Position numbers and translations under genes: made by a program. The notes below the pieces were generated by a model. It ran no database searches and was not told the DNA's origin. It worked only from the letters and a program-made list of their open reading frames with translations. Below are positions 12,801-24,409 of a DNA stretch of 64,000 nucleotides, piece after piece. Where the stretch lies: NCBI RefSeq assembly GCF_954871325.1, contig NC_088777.1:11075366-11139365 (forward strand), in the 5' to 3' direction. This DNA comes from Gordionus sp. m RMFG-2023 (Eukaryota; Nematomorpha; Gordioida; Chordodea; Parachordodidae). The number at the start of each line of letters is the position of its first letter. The first letter of the stretch is position 1.

Positions 12801-15800
12801 CCATAAAATTCTTATCGCAGCTCTGTACCATACAATCTATTCGGGCCCCTTTGTTGATGACCTGACTGGTTAATTAATATAAATATATAAAGAAAAAAAT
12901 GAATATAATGTTTTAAAATTAAGATGCTATATATTGGCGCCGATTTAACTAATCCCTAATTTAAATTTTTATAATAAATTTTGCTTATCATTCCCACCTT
13001 ATTCTTATCAAAGAAAATAATACCAATTCTAAGATTGCATTTATTCGACTTGCTATATAATCATATCGCGATTTTGCTAAAATCAAACAAAAAAGGCCCA
13101 CATCATTTTGTATTCTAGTGAGGAATTTGAATATCATAAAAATTTAAAATTTTATTAAATTTTCTCTGCTTGCAAAGAATATTGAAATGAGATAAAACAT
13201 ATAAAAGATTAAATGCCGACTTTCATTTTCGGCATTAATTTTATGGCAAATAATTCAAACCACAATGAAGAATAAGCTATTTTTAAAGGATTATCATGAA
13301 ATTAGAGCAATCTTTGAGTTATTTTCTTAATGATTGAGCCAATAATTTTTTTGATGTTACATAATTTCGCATCGCAGACAGATTGTCAACTAATTGCAGC
13401 CAGAAGCAAAAATGTTGTTAAAAAAATTAATTGATAGGAAAAAAACACTTAATCTTGGCCACGATTTTGGATGAGTTGAGACCGTAGGCATTATTTACAA
13501 CGTGTGGCAACAAATGTTTGCTGCAAATCATCCCTATTGCCAGTATATCATCCGCCCCTCTAGGCGCGAAACAAGAGGTAGTAGATAACACGCATGCTAT
13601 ATGCGCCAAAGAGGGGTCTATTTTGACTTGCTCTTCAATAATTTCTTCCAATTCGCTCACGCTTGGCCTTATTTCGTCGTTAAAATCTGTAATAGTTTTA
13701 ATAAATTCTTAATTATATTTTTTTAATAGATAAAAATATATCAAATATATTAGAAAACTAAGTTTTTTTACTATTTTTATTAGCAGTGGTAGTATTGTTC
13801 TGTGCATCTCCGAAATTTTCAGATATTCCTTGAATAGTATCAGGGGCAACGTGGGTAGCAGGGTAAGTTCGGCCTTGCACTATTATAGGAATAAAACCTT
13901 GGACGCAAAAATGGAAAAATAACGTTTTTAATAATATATCATATTAAAGGTCAAAACCACAAAGGCAATGGTATAAATAATTGAATATCAACATTGTTAC
14001 CAAATTCTGACCCCTCAAAAATTTATCTTTATGAGAGAAAAAATATTATTAATTTGGAAGCGAATTTATAGGACCGGAAATAAAACTTTAACCCATTAAG
14101 AGGCACTTTGCATTTTTGAAACTACCATTTTAAAATGATATTTCTGCTACTAGCGCGAGCTACCTCATCTAAAACCCGCAAAATATTAAAATTAAATATA
14201 TTTTTAATTATTCTAACTTACTAGACATGTTATATAATATTTATATTTGAAACAGAAGTTACTCATATATGACATATTATTTTTTTTTAAATCTACTAAT
14301 GTTAAAATTTTTAAAAAGATAAGATGTTATATTTTTTATGGAATAAAATTATTAATTTTGATGGTTAAAATAAAACATATTTACCAAGATGGAAGTGCAT
14401 TTAATGCAACATCCCATTCATTTAAACATTTTTTTTAAAATTGCTGCGTCTCCTATATGTCTGAGGGAGATGGTATCCATATTATATCACTTTTTTTAAA
14501 GAATATTTTCACTTTTTTTAAAGAATATTTTTGAAAAATTAAAACTTTTCAACTATAACAAATTCCGTGTCAACTAATTTGAATAAAAATATTTATAATA
14601 TAAACAACAATATGAATATATAGGCAGGTTTGTATGGCACTTATTATTTATTTTAAATTATCTATTAGATTCACATAAAAAAATAGGTTTGAATTATTAT
14701 ATTATAAAATATTCAAACCTGCTGTTATGATAGATTTAAAGCAAGATTTTTGATCTATCCTCATAAAAATGATAAATTTAGCCAGGGGTCTAATCTTTCT
14801 GAGCGTCAGAAAACAGAGAGTAAGGGTCATGCCAGTGGCAACGGGCAACATTATGCATGAATTTACGTTTTGCAAACCTTTTTAGTAGATAAAATACTAT
14901 ATTATATTTTTTGTACAGATAAAAAATTGTTTGTCTTATACCAATGTGGGTTTATTTCAAAATGGGAAAGGGCAAGAGAGCTTATGTCTAATTTAAATTC
15001 AATCTCAATTCCTTTTAAAAATAAATAAGGGATCAGTCATAACAACCGCGGAAATAAAGCGACATCACTCTCGTTCAAATACAAAATCAAGTAAATATTT
15101 GGAAAAATTTATAGTGGCGTTTTGACGAGCGTTACGATGAGGCGAACTGTGGTCAGAAGCGTACTCATTGCAATCGTGATTTACTATAAACGGGGCCTAA
15201 GTTTTTTAAAATTATTTGGTATATTCAATCATAAAGGAAAAGTTCACGAATTTTTACAACAAAACACCTAATAAATATTTTAAAACATTGCTGATTTTAA
15301 AAAAGGAACCAGGCCTAACATTCGTTATTGATAGTAATCGGTGAAACGCCAGGAGGAAAAGTGTTTAGGAATTTCTTTTTCTATAGAATACATACTAAAT
15401 TACATTAAACTATAATATAACAATAAGGCCATATCCTGATTAAACTTATTTTTGATACTTATTCCTGTTCTGCCTAGGAGTAAACCCCTTTTGAACTAGG
15501 ACATCCTATTATAGTGGTATGATTATTTTTCGTTTTTATTCTTTTTAGGCTGTTTAGTTGAAACTATACAGCTGATTGTTTAGTAATAAGTGGAACCAGG
15601 ACACACCCTAACAATTAATAATTAAATAAAATTCATTTCAGTATTTTTTAATTTAAAATGATGATCACAAATATCTCTGCAGTCGAAGCTAATTAATGCA
15701 ATTCAGCTTAATAGCATAATAGATACTTTTAAAAAAATATGACCCAAAAATTTTTAATCAACCTGCAATTCTAAATGCATCTTTTATCAAAAGATTTGTT

Positions 15801-18387
15801 AACTTTGCCAAGGAACTTGAACCAGTAGCTTTTGGTTGAATTTGATTCAAATCGCCAGATCTACCCATTCCATGACCTAAGCTTATCAGAATTGTTATTA
15901 TTATATTTTATAATAATTTCTATATATCTAATTTTTTTTAAAAAAAAAATTTATTTTGAGGGTTATCAATTAGATTCTTTGAGGTAACGCAACCGGCTGT
16001 GCCAATCCGCAACTTTTTTTCATATCCGATCCCATACCCATCTTACTTTAAAATCCACCCGATATTTTTTTATTGATCATCTATTTTTGAGCCAATGTAA
16101 TAAAAAAACTATATTTTTTAATTTAAAAACAAACTAACTTTTATGAATGATAAAGTGTAATTGATTTATTTATTATCCAAAAACTATACGTCTCATTCAA
16201 AATATGGGCAATGTTTATATGGAGGAATGAAGAGTTGTCTAATCGAATCGTATTTTTAAAATAAATCGGCTAATCTGATATTTTATAAAAGCAAGTATCG
16301 AATCCGAACCGATATATACTCTAAAACAACCAATGAGCATAAATGTTGAGATTAGAAAACTTCAAAATTTGATTTATTATATTAAGTACATATTTTGTTA
16401 ATGTAAAATAATATAGTATTAACATATGATGGGTGAGTAATCATCCAGGGAATTATGAAAGTTGTAGCAAGAATGATTTCGGTTAGGCCTTACATTCAAC
16501 TGGAGATTTTTTATTGGGACAATATGAATTTAAAATTAAAAAAAGCATCTGAGGTAAGGAGTAAAAATAGGATTAGAGGAGAAATAGTAAGGGCTAATTA
16601 AAGGTGGTGAAAAATATGGATTATTAGAATATTTATTAAAATTATAATTAATAATCTATCAAATCCAAAGGGCAATGTGTGATTATAAATAAACGAATAT
16701 AAATTTAAATGAAACAGTTGTTGTAATGGCAATTTTCTTGAGTTGGAATAATCCAGATTTAAATTTATATAATTAATTAAGCTATAAATTTTAATTCCTT
16801 TTAAAATTTAAAATTAATGAACGTTCTTCTTTTCTATTTTTGTTTTAAAAAATAAAGTTAATAAAAATAATTATTATGCCCTCATAATGAACATTTAAAC
16901 AATCTTTATTAGGCCCAGTAATTCCATAAAGTGGTTGGTTCATTTAAACATTAAGCTCGATCATAATTATTTAAAAAATTATCCAGCAAAAAAAAACTAA
17001 TTTATTTACTATATTTAAACATAAATATTATATTATTAATATATTCAAATATCCAAAATCCCTTTTTTTCAAGCAAATTACCAAAAATATTCAAATAAAA
17101 AATGAAAATTTTTTAGTAGTATAAAATATAAGGAAAAAGAAGCTCTCAAAATTGGGATAATTTTTTATAGTTTTTTAAAAAACAGATGAAGCATTGATTA
17201 AAATATACTTTAAAAAACCTTAAAATTTATAAACTTTTATAACTTTATATAATTAGTCCAAAATCTTCCATTAAAACACTTCAAAAGTTTATTTCCAAAT
17301 TTATAATAATTTATACCAGATTATTTTTATATTTATTTAATTCAAATACATTCAATTTTGATTAATATAATTGCCTATTTCTTACTATAATTTAAATTTT
17401 TCTCAATAAAAATTCCACAACTTTATAAATTTTAAGCTAAATTTTATTAAATTATATTCATTTTTTTTTAACTTTGAAAAAAATTAATAAACTTTCATAA
17501 ATTCAAAAAAATGAGACCACTATTTTATTTTTACATTAAAAATATTTATTTCTCTTTTTTTGTTAGTTACAAATGTTAATTAAATATATTTTTGTTATTT
17601 GTGTCATAGCCTTATGTAGATCCCATCCCACCCTTTTATTCTAAAAATTATTTTCGATTTTATTTATAAATTGGTCATAAAAAAGAAGAGCCAGGAAAAT
17701 TCAGTTTTTTTTATATATTTATTTTAGGCCAAGTTAAGTCTGCTTCTCATTTTATAATTTAAAAATATAAAATTAAGGTTAAATAAATAAAAATCTCATA
17801 TTGTCTTAATACCATAGAAATTTAAATTATCATTTGATTTATATACTGTTTTATTTTCTAACCTAAGCCTGAAATTTTTGAAATTAATTAATTTTATGTT
17901 ATTTTTATATATACCTTATATATTTATTACTTATTAAATATTAAAAAACAATCAGAGGTATAATATTATTTAATTTGATCTTGTTCATAAAATTGACTGG
18001 TAAAATTAAGTTAAAAATAAAAATATGTATTATAAATTAATTTTTGCGAGATTAAATTAAATTAAAAAAAAACATATCATGTAATACTTAAAATGTCGTT
18101 TAGAAACAATAGGAGAGTATATTCTAGCTTCTCTTTCCCCAATAGGGCATGAGGATATAAAATTATTTGAATCCATTAAAGAAAATTTATACAAAAGATT
18201 TTCAATTAAAAGATCTGGCATAGGATAAGCTAACAATTTTTTCTATTAAATATATAGGTAAAATTGTGTATTAAAGAATTACGTGATATAATAACTGGTC
18301 ATATATTTTATTAATTGAGTTATCAGCATCAGATGCTTGTTTTACATAGGTATCGGGTACAAAATCTTTCAAATTATTGAAATGCAT
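9829..18387 (-). CDS. SEPSECS: O-phosphoseryl-tRNA(Sec) selenium transferase (SepSecS), 10 exons
   Basis: The enzyme converts phosphoseryl-tRNA(Sec) to selenocysteinyl-tRNA(Sec) with selenophosphate and PLP in the cytosol, as a tetramer. Exons: 18387-18283, 18242-18088, 15881-15763, 14877-14719, 13897-13772, 13707-13449, 12865-12690, 10874-10689, 10282-10195, 10048-9829. All are GT-AG and in phase, giving about 530 aa (human 501). Recognisable segments in order are MDSNNF with GERE (exon 2), GRSGDL with QPKATGSS (exon 3), [14 protein letters not shown] (4), STTSCFAPR with VVNNAYG (6), [10 protein letters not shown] (7), [11 protein letters not shown] (8) and [10 protein letters not shown] (10). 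The PLP lysine is about K326; phosphate-binding residues are about R94, S95, Q102 and R368. The ATG follows an in-frame TAG. Intron 1 is only 40 nt. Exons 5-6 add about 40 Asn/Thr-rich residues absent from human. The exon 6 acceptor could instead give 13686. Intron 7 carries a hAT inside a MITE. Confidence 0.94.
11190..12262 (-). mobile_element. defective hAT transposon with transposase remnants, in SEPSECS intron 7
   Basis: The ends are CAGAGTTGTTAAA and TTTAACAACTCTG, flanked by a perfect 8-bp duplication CTTATCAG (11182-11189 and 12263-12270). Both subterminal regions carry many GATACA / AGATAC units (11217-11308 and 12130-12246), the likely transposase-binding repeats of this family. Two hAT transposase signatures survive on the minus strand: ATILHPFFKLDW at about 11930-11885, and the dimerisation motif [13 protein letters not shown] with RGCLNDQN at about 11615-11515. 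Frames are interrupted and the N-terminal zinc finger is missing, so the copy is dead. At 32940-32992 a fragment of the same right end (ATCTAGATAACGATACCAC) lies elsewhere in the window. Confidence 0.95.
12268..12459. mobile_element. hAT-type MITE, CGGCTC family, copy C, split by the hAT
   Basis: This element has the family ends CAGTGTAGTTAAACGGCTCG and GTGCCGTTTAACTACACTA, and the core TTTGGACATCTATTAG in the opposite orientation to copy A. Its first three bases (CAG) lie in the duplicated target of the hAT at 11190, so the hAT inserted at this MITE's left tip; the displaced tip copy is at 11187-11189. Beyond the hAT, the sequence TTACTTAT (11179-11186) pairs imperfectly (6 of 8) with TAAGTTAT after the MITE (12460-12467) as the older target duplication. 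Confidence 0.88.
14880..15762. other. SEPSECS intron 3 with a GC-rich open patch
   Basis: Within this intron a patch at 15090-15270 is unusually GC-rich and open on the plus strand for about 58 codons, containing [25 protein letters not shown] second frame, [20 protein letters not shown], is open over part of the same stretch. Neither is recognised, and its antisense position in an intron suggests a transposon scrap. At about 15475-15612 a repeat with the pieces GACATCCTATTATAG, TTTAGTTGAAACTATA and GGACACACCCTAA recurs in diverged form at about 52190-52350. Confidence 0.35.
15882..18087. other. SEPSECS intron 2, 2.2 kb, no supported feature
   Basis: Long AT-rich intron. Patches with GATCC/CCGATA motifs at about 15990-16090 and 16230-16320 resemble worn transposon ends, but no paired termini could be defined. 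Nothing else is visible. Confidence 0.4.
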
Positions 18388-18577
18388 TATGAGTGAATGC
18401 TAAATATATAATTTATAACATATGATTAAATTGACGTAAAGATGAATTGTAAATGACCAGCAATGTGATGTCTTCTTATAAAATCCTTATTTATTCTCTG
18501 AGACACTTTTTGTATAATCTAGATTGACTTAATATGTTTATTAAAATAATTTACTTATAAAATTGTTTTAAAGTATT

Positions 18578-18879
18578 CTAAGCAAAATTTGCAATGGGTA
18601 ATTCCAGTTCTGAATAATTTCCAAGAAGGTTCTGTTTCGAATTCTTAGAAATTTGTTTTAAGGGAATAGTGGTTCTTAAATTTGATACAGCTTCGATTAC
18701 TTCATGTTCAGATTGAGGTTCCAAACTTGATATTATAAATGTATATAAATAATTTCCTATTCTAAACCTTATTCATAAAAACAAATTAGTCTTTTAGATA
18801 TTAAATTTTTTCAAAAATAAATTATTTAAACAAAAGAATGATGCTTCCTTCTTTTATAGCTTTTAATATCGATCTTTGA
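18578..18879 (-). CDS. 3' end of an unidentified gene upstream of SEPSECS
   Basis: Two compatible minus-strand exons, 18879-18832 and 18725-18578, join in phase 2 (donor GTTTAA; acceptor ATATCAAG) and end in TAG. The upstream acceptor is ATAACTCAG. The peptide reads RSILKAIKEGSIIL, LEPQSEHEVIEAV, then TIPLKQISK, ending PIANFA. The KEG-hydrophobic-strand / EVxEAV / IPLK spacing vaguely recalls the C-terminal half of bL16 ribosomal proteins (mitochondrial MRPL16), but the diagnostic Gly-rich segment is not visible, so I do not assign it. The stop lies 190 bp before the SEPSECS start on the same strand. Further exons would lie beyond the LTR element, or the LTR may have disrupted the gene. Confidence 0.4.
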
Positions 18880-19027
18880 CTGAGTTATATAATTTGCAAT
18901 GATATTATATCATTGATAATTTATTAATATTAATTTCTAGATTAGTATAAATTAATAATTTTGAAACATTTTAGATAAAATTTTATTTGCAATTTTGGTT
19001 ATTTGATGATACGTGAAGTTATGAATA

Positions 19028-21221
19028 TGTTAATAGTGTTGTTTATTCAAATTTGTAAAATAATTAATTGAGTATTAATTTAAATGTTTTGTTACATATT
19101 GTGTTGTTTATTCAAATTTGTAAAATAATTTATTGAGTATTAATTTAAATGTTTTGTTACATATACCAGTATATATACCAGTCAATGATATACATATTAT
19201 AATTATTATTATTTTATTTTTTAAAGTAGAAATAAAATTTTATTTAAAACAAAAATAAATTAAATATTACTTGTTTCTTTTATGGCGCCCCGTTACGTTT
19301 TTGTAAAAAAAAAAAGAAGAAAATATATAAAATTTGCCTAAAATTAAAATAAAAAAGTAAAAATTAAATTAAATTAAATTCAAAATTGTGATGACTACCT
19401 ATTGTGACGATTGCTTAATCCATTGAGATGACTCTATTTATATGACTACCTATTGTGGTGACTACCTATTGTGACGATTTCTTAATCCATTGAGATGACT
19501 CTATTTATATGACTACCTATTGTGGTGACTACCTATTGTGACGATTGCTTAATAAATTGAGATGACTCTATTTACATGGCTACCTATTATGATGACTACC
19601 TATTGTGACGATTCCTTAATCCATTGAGATGACTCTATTTATATGACTACCTATTGTGACGATTGCTTAATCCATTGAGATGACTCCATTTATATGACTA
19701 CCTATTGTGATGACTACCTATTGTGATGATTGCTTAATCCATTGAGATGACTCTATTTATATGACTACCTATTGTGATGACTAGCTATTGTGATGACTAG
19801 CTATTGTGATGACTACCTATTGTGATGACTAGCTATTGTGATGACTACCTATTGTGATGACTAGCTATTGTGATGACTACCTATTGTGTTGATTGCTTAA
19901 TCTACGGAGATGACCTAGAATCAAACCTTAGCACTTTCATGCAAAAAGCTTCTTTCTTCATGGTGTCCTGGCTCTGGATGTTGGACTGGAATATGATAAC
20001 CAGCACCTAACCTAATGTGACAACCTAGAAAGAACCAATATGGAAGTTGGACGTTAGGTTATGAATTCTATATTGTGAGACCAATGATGATCACTTATTA
20101 TTCTAATCCACGTAAGAAGAAAAGTTATTTGAAATTAAAATTTTATGCCGAGATAAAGGCATGTTGTAAATTTACTTATTAAAATAACTTAAATGTAAAT
20201 CAATAATGGACATATTTGAACACATAAAAGCCTTAAAAAATTATTTACTTAATTTCTTAGTGAAATATTGATATTTTTTTTTGGATTTCTTGTATGATGA
20301 CCAATTTTTGTAAATTAACTAAACCTAAAGATGAATTTTTAGATATAATTAAAAATAAACCATTAAAAATCCTAAACAAGAAGATAAAACTTTAATTTTA
20401 AATATATTAAAATGTAATTAAAACATGAATTAAAAGGTTTAAATCACATGATAGATTTACATAACCCTTATAAGTAATACTTAATATGATAAAAATGTTT
20501 TTGAAATAAAGCTTTTGAAGACAAAAGGTTATGTAAAAATTAAACATCATTATTTTAGGAAAATATTGTGTGAAATTTAAATTTTTTTTAAGAGAAGGAA
20601 ATGTGCATAATATTTGCATATTTTAACCTCGGAGATTGAAAATAAATAAAAATAAATTAAATATTAAAACGCTACTAATTAAATATTAAAACGCTACTAA
20701 TAAAATATAAAACGCAAAATTTAAAAAAAAAACGCGAAATTTTATATAATTTTTTTGATTTATCATTCTTATGTTATTCTACATTCCAAAAATTTTATTC
20801 CAAATTCTTTTATTCCAAAATTTTATTCCATATATTCAAACTTGATCCTTATAATAATGATAACGTACAGCAACTTTTCTAACCTACAAAAACGTACTCA
20901 CGCCATCAGACAGACTTATGCGCCCTCTGAGCAGCAACTTGATGCTTTGTCGAGGAGGGGAATGTTAATAGTGTTGTTTATTCAAATTTGTAAAATAATT
21001 AATTGAGTATTAATTTAAATGTTTTGTTACATATTGTGTTATTTATTCAAATTTGTAAAATAATTTATTGAGTATTAATTTAAATGTTTTGTTACATATA
21101 CCAGTATATATACCAGTCGATGATATACATATTATAATTATAATTATTTTATTTTTTAAAGTAGAAATAAAATTTTTATTTATAAATAAATAAAACTTGT
21201 TAATTTTACTTGTTTTTTTTA
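19028..21221 (+). mobile_element. small non-coding LTR retrotransposon (TRIM/LARD-like), fossil
   Basis: Two direct repeats of about 255-259 bp, starting TGTTAATAG (19028-19282 and 20963-21221), are flanked by the 5-bp duplication GAATA (19023-19027 and 21222-21226). Directly after the left repeat lies TGGCGCCCCG, positioned as a tRNA primer-binding site. Directly before the right repeat is a purine tract (GAGGAGGGGAA). Each LTR contains two tandem copies of a unit of about 63 bp. The roughly 1.7 kb interior holds a minisatellite and no recognisable gag or pol. The first 210 bases of the two LTRs look nearly identical, implying a fairly young insertion. The structure looks whole but lacks the family's genes, so it would have depended on a helper. 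It lies about 150 bp upstream of the last exons of an unidentified gene. Confidence 0.88.
19386..19915. repeat. minisatellite inside the LTR element
   Basis: A tandem array of the 16-mer GATGACTACCTATTGT (variants with TAGC for TACC and GACG for GATG). In the left half the 16-mers are interleaved with a longer spacer, TTGCTTAATCCATTGAGATG and a following ACTCTATTTATAT, giving a higher-order unit of roughly 50-70 bp. The right half is pure alternating TACC/TAGC 16-mers. All frames contain frequent stops, so it is not coding. Confidence 0.95.
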
Positions 21222-21543
21222 GAATAAGATAAATATAAATTATTAATAATTTATTATAAATAAAATTTGTAAAAAAAAATTTTAAAAAATTTAAAAAGAA
21301 AAACTATAAAATTATTTGATAAGTATTTTTTAGTATAAATCTTACAAGGTGAAATCACTAATTTTTTAAACAAAAATATTCACTTCATTCTCCGATATTT
21401 CATTTTCGAAAATTTTAAGGAATTTAGTTTTTAAATCGAATATTAGACGAATAAAATGTTTCTATTATTCCTAAGAATGCAAATAAGGTACCCTAATTGG
21501 AATTAATTAATTTAATATATTTTTCAAATAAGTCTGTATAAAA

Positions 21544-21722
21544 TAATGTTGCTAAAAGACTAGATTTTTAAAAAAAACAGCTAACCCAAGATTTTAGCCA
21601 AAAATTATTTCTCAAGTCAATCATAGATGGCAAAAGGGTTCAGACATCAATTAGCAAAATCTCGAGGCTTTAGGTTAAAACTTACTTTAAAATCCGTTAA
21701 ATCTGACCATTAAACAACATTA
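21544..21722. mobile_element. hAT-type MITE, CGGCTC family, copy D (diverged)
   Basis: Ends TAATGTTGCTAAAAGAC and TTAAACAACATTA. The core CAGACATCAATTAGCAAAATCTCGAG is retained in the same orientation as copy C, split here across the element centre. Flanks GTATAAAA and GTTAAAAC match only partly, so this is an older copy. Confidence 0.75.
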
Positions 21723-22063
21723 GTTAAAACTCATTATATTTTCGGACAGCCGAAAACTTAAGCATTAGATAATGGAAAAGCATTGATAAGAAACGAATTT
21801 ATAGATTCAAGGACTAAAAAAACTATTCCATTTCCAAATTAGTATTTACAGTATTGAAAAAAAATAATAATATAGAAATGCCCTTTACTCTCAACCCTTC
21901 CCTCTCAAAAATATATAATTTATCAATCCAAAACAATCCCTTTAATAATATTAAATAAATATAATAAACATTACTACAAGTCATCATGCACATATAACAT
22001 TATAATAGATATTAAACATATCATCCCCAATCAATCCCGTCGTCATCTAATATCATGTCTTCT

Positions 22064-22163
22064 TCACTCCAAATCGCAAACAAAGAAACTTTTATTGTTC
22101 TTTTCTAAAACAACCCATGTGATCATTTCGTTTTCCTCCCATCCACCAGGAAAACTAATTCCC
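22064..22163 (-). CDS. candidate 3' terminal exon, unidentified gene
   Basis: A good acceptor (TTATTTTCTGACAG) on the minus strand opens a phase-2 frame of 32 codons ending in TGA. It contains GISFPGGWEENEMITWVVLE and ends FFVCDLE. Composition is clearly coding-like. A possible preceding exon at about 22296-22228 (PLFGPLSFRSSYTIL, donor GTTTGT) has the matching phase but no obvious acceptor. The FPGGWEEN string superficially recalls Nudix proteins, yet the Nudix box is absent, so I leave it unassigned. Confidence 0.4.
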
Positions 22164-22336
22164 CTGTCAGAAAATAACTGACATTTGATGTATTATATTA
22201 AATTTATTTCTTCTTTTTTTCAACAACTACAAACAGAATAGTGTAACTAGATCTAAAACTCAGGGGGCCGAATAGAGGCAAGTTAAAAATTGGCAAAATT
22301 GAAAAAATTTTTTTACCAAGATATGCTGATAATATT

Positions 22337-22402
22337 TTAAGGCAATTCATTTATATAAGATGAATCTAGATTACGATGATTATTCCAAAATTCATTGTCA
22401 TA
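22337..22402 (-). CDS. candidate short exon, unidentified
   Basis: After the acceptor TGTTATTTGCAG a phase-0 frame of 21 codons (YDNEFWNNHRNLDSSYINEL) ends in TAA. A GTAATC after NNHR could be a donor, making this an internal exon of the gene that ends at 22064. It is too short for assignment. Confidence 0.3.
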   Translation of the reverse strand, partial: YDNEFWNNHRNLDSSYINELP

Positions 22403-22419
22403 CTGCAAATAACATATTT

Positions 22420-23850
22420 AATATGAAATAAATTATACAAAGGTTTAGCTTACCGTTATCTCTTAAATTTCAGATCCAGGTTGTATTTGTTAAAAAATTT
22501 GAAATTTAAATCAATTTAAGAGACAAATGAATGATAAATAAAATATTTTACCTATATAAAATATAAAATATTCCAAACATCAGTAGCGAAACGTTCATAT
22601 AAGCAAAGGAATAATTGTTTCCTTTATAATTTTTCTCAAAAAATTTTTAAAATAAGTTACGTTAAAAAAATTTAATAGTCATCTTATCTAAAAAAATATT
22701 ATTTTAACTATGTTAAAGGAAAAAATATATACATTGGGGAACCAAATATAAAATTGTTTATTATTTTAACAAGAGAAAAACAACCGCATTGTGTAATTTT
22801 ATAAAGTTTAAAAAATAAGCTGTGGTGTAAATAAAAAATGATTATTTTTTGAAATATATAAAAGATAATTTTTTTATGATTTAATTGAAATAGAAAACAT
22901 AATTTTTCAATCTAACTTTGGCTCAACAACGGTAAGTTCAGAGTTAGACCTAGAAAGAGAGATATTTAAAAAGAGTAAAAATTTTATCGATTATTCAATC
23001 TATCTCAATTGAAAAAATATTTTTAAAAAGTTGAAAATTTGTTTCTTGAGAATTCTATTCAAAAACAAAAACGAATTCCTGTTTATAAATCTTAGTATCT
23101 TGTATTTGATTAATAAAAATAAAAAGTTATTTGCTTCCCTAATAATAAACCTTACGTGTTGTCAAAGCCGAACATAAATAATATTTACAAATAATTTAGA
23201 TCGACATTTACATTCGCTTAATATTATATTTTTAGATTTAGTTTATTATTTTCTCATTGACACAATTAGGAGACTAATTGTGAATCGTTCTTTTTTGCAT
23301 TAGATAATATGTTTATATTATTTATTATTTTTATATTCCTAGATTTACATTATTTGTGATTGTATTGATATCCAAGGTGAAAAATTTTTATATTAGGAGA
23401 TATTTTCTTTTTTCTGAATAAAATCTCTTAAACTCAGAAAAGTGTGATTCACTTGGTTTCTTAAAGGATAAAAAGGTAAAACTTATCGGATTAAATATAT
23501 TTTGGGTAAAAAAAAATCTAATAATATATATCTATGGGTGAAATTATGATAAATTTTAGTATATAATTACAAATTATATAATTAAGCAAGCGTTTTATAA
23601 ATTTAATAAATATTTTAAATGACAATAAAAAATTTCATCAATAGTTATATTAAATACTTAATACAATTTTGAATAATAAAAAAATACGACTAATTTTGAA
23701 CGATACAAATAATTTTATCAGAATAAAAAGCCTATTAATCGATAAATACATTACTTATTTATACTTGATTTGTATTTCTAAATCAAATAATTTGCCTATT
23801 AGTATTCATAATATACGAAATAAATTGAATAACGAATAATTTATTTTAGA
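22420..23850. other. AT-rich gap
   Basis: No open stretch or paired repeat that can be supported. Confidence 0.4.
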
Positions 23851-23861
23851 CCTACTTCTAG

Positions 23862-23925
23862 AGCACGATGGAGACCTAAGATTAGAAAAGAAAACTATAA
23901 AATATTACCATATTCACGAGTGTAA
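23862..23925 (+). CDS. candidate 3' terminal exon, unidentified gene
   Basis: Acceptor CCTACTTCTAG is followed in phase 2 by ARWRPKIRKENYKILPYSRV and a TAA that overlaps an AATAAA at 23924-23929. The basic, compact C-terminus with an immediately adjacent poly(A) signal is plausible for a last exon. No upstream exon was found in the AT-rich sequence to the left. Confidence 0.3.
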
Positions 23926-24149
23926 TAAAGAAAGGATATATCATAGTAAGCATGTGTGATTGAGCCAAACTAATCAAATATCTAAGGAAATGTTATTTTA
24001 TTCTGGCATACCAGCACACACATAATTTTAGCAATTAGCATGATTTGATAAACAATAGTGAGAGAATCAAATATCAACCAAAATCTTTCACACCGACTGG
24101 GGCTCTAGCACAATTTTATTTATATTACAGCGTGGTCAGATATTTTTTA

Positions 24150-24401
24150 TAAATTTTAAGCTTGTGCCAGAATTTTTATTTTGGATCCAAGTTCGGCCTA
24201 TAACTTTTAATTAAAAAATATAAATAAAACGCATTTTTATTAAGATGAAGAAAAAATTACGAATTACTTTTCATCATCATAGATAAATTTCAATTATATT
24301 ATAAAAACATTTTCGCTACTTTTTTGATTTTTTTAAAATTCCTAAATTTCAAGCTTGGCTCAATTTTTTTTAAATAGGGCTTGGCGAATCGCAGGGCATT
24401 A
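24150..24401. mobile_element. GGCCCG-type MITE fragment
   Basis: Diverged copy of the GC-rich hAT MITE family: AAGCTTGTGCCAG, AAGTTCGGCC and a right end TTGGCGAATCGCAGGGCATTA that matches the terminus GCAGAACACTA of the better copy at 26852-27258. The left end is not defined. Confidence 0.55.
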
Positions 24402-24409
24402 TCAACGCC

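Noticed and set aside
13518-13712. Plus-strand open frame of 64 codons
   Set aside because: Antisense shadow of SEPSECS exon 6.
14247-14438. 63-codon plus-strand frame
   Set aside because: Low-complexity AT-rich sequence in a SEPSECS intron with no coding character.
19386-19915. Regularly spaced 16-mers as a CRISPR-like array
   Set aside because: No unique spacers; it is a head-to-tail minisatellite in a eukaryotic LTR element.
20755-21006. 83-codon frame with a GC-rich end (RQTYAPSEQQLDALSRRG)
   Set aside because: It runs through the polypurine tract into the right LTR; not supported as a gene and treated as part of the fossil element.
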